Assembly: GCA_030268105.1 (NCBI GenBank)
Contig: BSDZ01000013.1
Location: 1,655,001 to 1,719,000 of the forward strand
Length of the DNA stretch: 64,000 nucleotides
Source of the DNA: Volvox africanus
Taxonomy: Eukaryota; Chlorophyta; Chlorophyceae; Chlamydomonadales; Volvocaceae
Reading direction: 5' to 3'
Numbering within the stretch: the first letter of the stretch is position 1; each line of letters starts with the position of its first letter. The notes beneath the pieces were generated by a model. It did no database searches and had not been told where the DNA came from. It saw only the letters and a program-made list of their open reading frames with translations. The position numbers and the translations under genes were made by a program. Below, piece after piece: positions 59,701 to 64,000 of the stretch.

Positions 59701-60545
59701 TGTGTAGTTACTGTTACAACAGGCAGCCCCGAGACCCTGCCGCAGATGGCACTGGTGGCAGGGGTGCTCAATGCGGCGGTGGGTCTCCTCCGCCCTGATC
59801 TGATTCTCAGGGAGAGCGCTTCAAAGATGCTGTCACCCGCCCTTCCCTGCTATCTCCTTCACCTGCCCGCTACCGGTGATGATCAGCAGACTGCACCAGC
59901 AAACCTGTTAAAGCTGTACTGCAGTGTCGGCGGTGTGCAACAATTAAGCTCTTACGGGAGGTATCGTCCCAAGTTCACCATGCAGTTGCAATGGGCCTTT
60001 GAGGCGCCACCACAGCCGCTGCCTTTGGACACAGTGTTTTCCAACTCTATGTCGGGGTCCAGCAATTTCGGCACGGCCCACACGACGGTGGCTGCATCGA
60101 CTGCGCAGGCGATGCTGCAGGCTATGTGCTCTGCATCCTCGCGGCTATCAGAGCTGTTTCAGCTCCACATGGAGGAGATTGCGGCGGACAACAGGCCGTT
60201 TGGAACAGCGGAAGAGCGGCTCAAAAGGGGGCCGCTATTGAGCGCTGTCTTACGGGTTTTGGGGAATACGGCCAAGGTTCTGGGGCAGTGCATTCCTCAG
60301 GGCATGGTAGAAGTATGCCCTGCCCTGAAGGCTCGTATTACATAGCACACAGGATGTCGTCTTGGACCAATCCTTAATACCAGTCCATGGCCATCAACAT
60401 ACAACACAGAGGCCTTGAGGGGCCCTTTGGTTGTTGGAGATTGCGTATGGACTGATGTTGGCCGTTCCCACACCCAGTATCCAGTGCAAGGTGGTCCCAA
60501 GGTTCTCCTTATTTGTCCTGGATAGCAGCAGGTACCTGGTGCCGG
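56743..60545. repeat. Segmental duplication, copy B
   Basis: Partner of 36625-40427 at offset +20,118. Same orientation, no indels, six substitutions. The sharp right border is just after GGTACCTGGTGC. Imperfect short matches (for example TGACAGGAGG here versus TGATAGGAGG in copy A) continue beyond it. Confidence 0.95.
57082..60345 (+). CDS. Helical (ARM/HEAT-like) repeat protein, copy B
   Basis: Exons 57082-57225, 57409-57648, 57882-59278 and 59490-60345 give 878 aa, one residue different from copy A: codon AAG (Lys) at 59500-59502 replaces ACG (Thr). The other coding difference (59051 T) is silent. All splice borders and the start codon are intact, so both copies look functional. Copy B has different DNA outside the block, so its distal promoter and 3' end differ from copy A (TGTAA at 60978-60982). 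Its role is unknown, as for copy A. It could also be the ancestral copy; the sequence does not show which came first. Confidence 0.8.
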
Positions 60546-62313
60546 TTACAGCTTGCGTCCTCGACAGCATCGGATGTGGTTGTCTTATGACGGAACTGAC
60601 AGGAGGAAAACTGTGATGAGAGGGTTTATCTCTTCTATGCCCAGTGTACGTTTCTTCCATCGCAGGTTTTAATTAGCAGGGTATCTGCGTGAGGGCAGTT
60701 AGGAAGTAATGGGGTAGGTTGTGGACAGACACTGTTGCAACTTGCGAAATGTCTCTTAAGTGGGGACATTGTCAGTTGCATCATTTAAGCTGATTTATCT
60801 AGCAATATCTGGCCGCGGAGGGGAAGTCGAAATGGCGCTAGAACCCGTGAATACTCCTGTAAATGCACCAGGGCATGGTTAGCCAAACTGCCTTACTGAT
60901 TACATATATCTGGAAACAAGACATGCAGTAGCCCGTAATAGCCGGCCTTGTAGCCCAGTCCACTCCCAACTACTGTATGTAAGAACTGGAGTTCTGTAGT
61001 CTGGTGCACCCCTTGAACATTAGGAATGATAGTGAAGCACCAATAACACCAACTTGGAACATAACGCCGCATTATTCATTGTCCATGCATGCAGGTCTCT
61101 GTATGATGAATGTCACCAATCCCTTCGTAATGATATGCTGCTGCTGACCGGGATGTTTACAGGGAACTCAAATGTCTATTGCGCAGCCCCCTTATTCGCC
61201 ATATTACCGTGAACTGTTCGGCGGATAAGGTAGGCAAAAATTTTAGCGACCGGTGTACGTACATCGGTCTACATGCATGGACGAGCATCCCAATCTTTAA
61301 AATAAAATGAGCACATCATCGTAAAACGCAGACTCCCCCGATTAAGCCTCGAAAATTTGTTTTGCCTCATTTGGTATTTGATGGATAATTTATGTAATCG
61401 TTGGGTGCATTATACGATAGCGAGGCGGGACGATTATACGATAGCGGGGCTAACCGCTGTGCTTCATTCGAGGCCGCTCCATTAAACATCCTTGACATGT
61501 TGAGATCAAAGTAGATATGGGTGGTATATTGGGCTGGTTAAGTAGCATCTAACGCACTCAAATCCCTAAGTGTAACAAGCTCCTTATATGATTGTATTCC
61601 ATCATAGCTCTTACGTTGCAGAAGGTCACATCATAAAATGACTTTGTATGATAATTTCAAGGCGTAATGCCCGACAGTTTACGTTCGTGCTTCACACTGG
61701 CGGGCGGCTTCGATGTGTTTCTGGGGTTGGAATGGGCGGGGAGGTAGCTGCAAAAAAGGCCTGTACGCCCAAGTCCGTCGAGGGTGTCTCAAAAAATTAA
61801 CAAAATGACCAAGGAATGATGTATATGGGTTTTAAATAACCTAATATTCATGGAAATTTTCACTGGCATTGGCTTTAGTTAATGATTCAACAGCGGTGTC
61901 CATTGCCATCCTCTTTGTCAGACAAGCCTCCGTATGCTTCGTATAGTTCCTCATTCAGCTGTACGAATCTTTACCAATCAATCTATATATTTATCCTATG
62001 TCAAAACCTGATTTTTATGTAGCGATATTGAACAACCGCACAACGCGCACAAAAGCCAAAAAAGGACATCCGGATCCTTTCTATACCTCCTCGGATACAA
62101 CTAATAAAGTTGCATCAAGGATCAACAGGTAATTTGATTTATAAATTTAATTAATTTGTATCATTATTCGCCTTTATGTTTGTTGAATGACATTATTGAC
62201 CTGGCCTTTCTCGCCGTAGTTAGTAGACACGTTAAAACGACCAGAAACTCCGTCTGACTGATATCCTCCCGCATGCTCGCTGACAGGTGTTAGCGGCTCC
62301 TGCCTACTTGCGG
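60546..62313. other. Intergenic, no gene
   Basis: AT-richer sequence without supported open frames. TGTAA at 60978-60982 may end helical-repeat copy B. TTATACGATAGCG occurs twice within 61411-61446. The right end is the promoter and leader of the heptad-repeat gene. Confidence 0.5.
60978..60982 (+). terminator. TGTAA polyadenylation signal, helical-repeat gene copy B
   Basis: First TGTAA noticed on the coding strand after the copy B stop (60345), outside the duplicated block. Confidence 0.35.
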
Positions 62314-63480
62314 ATGGACACGATGTGCATTTCTGTGACACGCATACATGCGCGAAAGCTTCTCTGCGCCGTCCTCCTGGTCGCTATCGCCTGGGCGCAA
62401 GGTACATTTCTCTGAAAACATTAGTATTATAGGCTGCATTTTGATATCGATCACATTTTGTTCCTTGGACCCCAATTGACGACAATCACTAATCGACTGC
62501 AGGACATTTCTTACCTTGGAATTTCCCAGACCCTAAAGGCCCCTCCTTAGTAACAGGCCAGAGCTCAGTTAACTGTTTTGTCTTCAACTTAAAGACTCCT
62601 TTGTCCCCCATGATTTCCAGGTTCTTCCGGGCGGGATTTAACCATGGCTAATGTGGGTCGGCAACTGCTCAGCAGAGGCAACGAGCGCGGCAATAAGAGA
62701 CCCACTGGAGCAGGGGTTCCCGAGCTGGATGACGACCACCCCGAGCCCAATTCCACCTTCCCTGGACGTCCTGAGTTCAACGGCACGCGCCCGGAGTTCA
62801 GCGGCACGCATCCGGATTTTAATGGCACGCGCCCGGAATTCAACGGCAAGCACCCTGAGTTCAACGGCACGCGCCCGGAATTCAACGAGACTCGCCCCGA
62901 CTGCAATGGCACTGTCTTGGTCAATGCTACACGTCCGCTCGCCCGTCCGCCAAGCGCTGGCCGTGGAGGATATGGCAAAGGGAAAGGCCGGGACCTGCTA
63001 AGCAAGGACGGGGATCACGGACGCAGCGGCTCGTACGGACCAAAGGCCGAAAGAGATGACGATGAAGAAGAAGAAGACAATAATGAGGACGAGGACGAGT
63101 GGGCTGAGCACAACTCCACCTTCCTTGGCCGCCCTGAGTTCAACAGCACGTATCATGACTTCAACGAGACGCACCCGGAGTTCAACGGCACGCATCCGGA
63201 ATTTAATGGCACGCGCCCGGAATTCAACGGCACGCGCCCGGAATTCAACGGCACGCGCCCGGAATTCAACGGCAAGCACCCTGAGTTCAACGGCACACGC
63301 CCGGAATTCAACGGCACGCGCCCGGAATTCAACGAGACCCGCCCTGAGTTCAACGGCACTGCCTTGGTCAATGCTACACGTCCGCTTGCCCGTCCGCCAA
63401 GCGCTGGCCGTGGAGGACATGGGAAGGAAGGCAAGAGGCACGGCCGGCGCCTTCTTCGGCAAACTGGCACATTAATCTAG
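62314..63480 (+). CDS. Secreted heptad-repeat protein with dense N-glycosylation sequons
   Basis: Exon 1, 62314-62401, encodes MDTMCISVTRIHARKLLCAV followed by LLVAIAWAQ, a signal peptide. A GT..AG intron follows, and exon 2, 62621-63480, joins in frame (GCGCAAG|GTTCT), giving 315 aa. The mature protein has two blocks of a seven-residue unit, consensus PEFNGTR, so a sequon (N-G-T) recurs every seven residues. I count 19 N-X-S/T sites, with NGK or SGT variants breaking a few units. Each block ends with the same tail (VNATRPLARPPSAGRGG), and a long acidic stretch (RDDDEEEEDNNEDEDEW) separates them, so the gene grew by internal duplication. It is probably an extracellular-matrix or cell-wall glycoprotein, by inference; a precursor of repeated small peptides is another reading. 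I recognise no named family. Confidence 0.8.
62770..63362 (+). repeat. 21-bp tandem repeats encoding the PEFNGTR heptad
   Basis: Two arrays (about 62770-62908 and 63133-63362) repeat a 21-base unit such as CCGGAATTCAACGGCACGCGC. The first has about seven units and the second about eleven, with adjacent units in the second array nearly identical, suggesting recent slippage or unequal exchange. Confidence 0.9.
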
Positions 63481-64000
63481 TAACTCAACATTGCAATTAT
63501 ACAGATGAAGAAAATTTTAACGGTAAGAAGTTTTACAACCTATCTCGATGAAGTGAGCAAATTTATATTTTTTCTGATTAAAAAATAAAATCTTATATTT
63601 TCGCGAGCTCTACTATCTGCTTTTATCTTTTTTGTTCGTCTTCTTGTTCGAACTTTCCAAGATCGCTTACTAAGAGAAGTGAAGTAGTTGGTTATGTTGT
63701 CAGTGCCTTGCCTTCCTTCTCCCAGTCAAATAATGGATTCTGTTCAAACATAAACTGCATCTCATGTATGTAGGTACACAGTTAGGTCGAGCCAGGGATT
63801 TTGGTCCAGTTGAGAGCGATGGAGCGAGCGGAATGCCTCCTATAACATAAGCCTTTGACCAAGAGATGCTATTGTGCATACCATACGATCCACTGCATGT
63901 TGACCTATGCTCCACCATCTAGGACTGCAGAATCGTCAGCAGTTTGGGTCCTGTTGCACAGGCAGCGATAAGTGGCTCTTATGGTCGATAGTAACGCAAA
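63481..64000. other. 3' flank of the heptad-repeat gene
   Basis: AT-rich sequence, presumably 3' UTR and intergenic. No TGTAA was noticed and no further gene is supported before the window ends. Confidence 0.45.

Overview
The window is nuclear DNA from a eukaryote, most likely a chlorophyte green alga of the volvocine/Chlamydomonadales type. Genes are split by many short introns (mostly about 150-700 bases) with GT..AG borders. The proteins carry long Ala, Gly and Gln homopolymers, and TGTAA, the usual green-algal polyadenylation signal, lies downstream of several genes. Recognisable products include a plant-type mitochondrial glutamate dehydrogenase, meiotic DMC1, the STT3 oligosaccharyltransferase subunit and a U2 snRNA. 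The species cannot be named from sequence alone. Exon chains were assembled by hand from splice borders, phase and protein similarity. Where a total is given, the exons sum to a whole number of codons.

Layout: (1) 0.74-14.0 kb, plus strand: one very long gene with armadillo-like and ankyrin repeats, a charged helix, two SPEN/FPA-type RRMs, a long Gln/Ala-rich region and a C-terminal U-box (2,505 aa if it is a single gene). (2) 14.0-18.2 kb: no confident gene. (3) 18.7-20.3 kb, minus: AN1-type zinc-finger protein (ZFAND2/AIRAP-like) with C2H2-like fingers and a C-terminal CaaX-like box. (4) 21.2-26.1 kb, minus: mitochondrial glutamate dehydrogenase, 11 exons, 449 aa. (5) 27.0-27.2 kb, minus: U2 snRNA. 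(6) 29.3-34.3 kb, plus: DMC1, 11 exons, 334 aa. (7) 36.6-40.4 kb and 56.7-60.5 kb: two copies, about 99.8% identical, of a 3.8-kb segment, each with an intact four-exon gene for an 878-aa helical-repeat protein. An older inverted fragment of the same gene lies at 35.8-36.0 kb. (8) 41.1-50.3 kb, minus: STT3, 17 exons, 800 aa, with a 242-bp-arm palindrome in one intron. (9) 51.4-54.1 kb, minus: a multi-pass membrane protein resembling plant CPR5. (10) 55.3-55.6 kb: a short decayed coding segment with three in-frame TAGs. (11) 62.3-63.5 kb, plus: a secreted protein made of heptad repeats packed with N-glycosylation sequons.

The genes do not form an operon or pathway cluster. STT3 and the sequon-rich secreted protein belong to the same biochemical process (N-glycosylation), but their proximity need mean nothing in a nuclear genome. 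The two near-identical direct repeats bracket STT3 and the CPR5-like gene and could recombine. The most unusual items are the ARM-ANK-RRM-RRM-polyQ-U-box architecture, the N-glycan heptad-repeat protein, the near-identical 20-kb-spaced duplication and the long perfect palindrome inside STT3.
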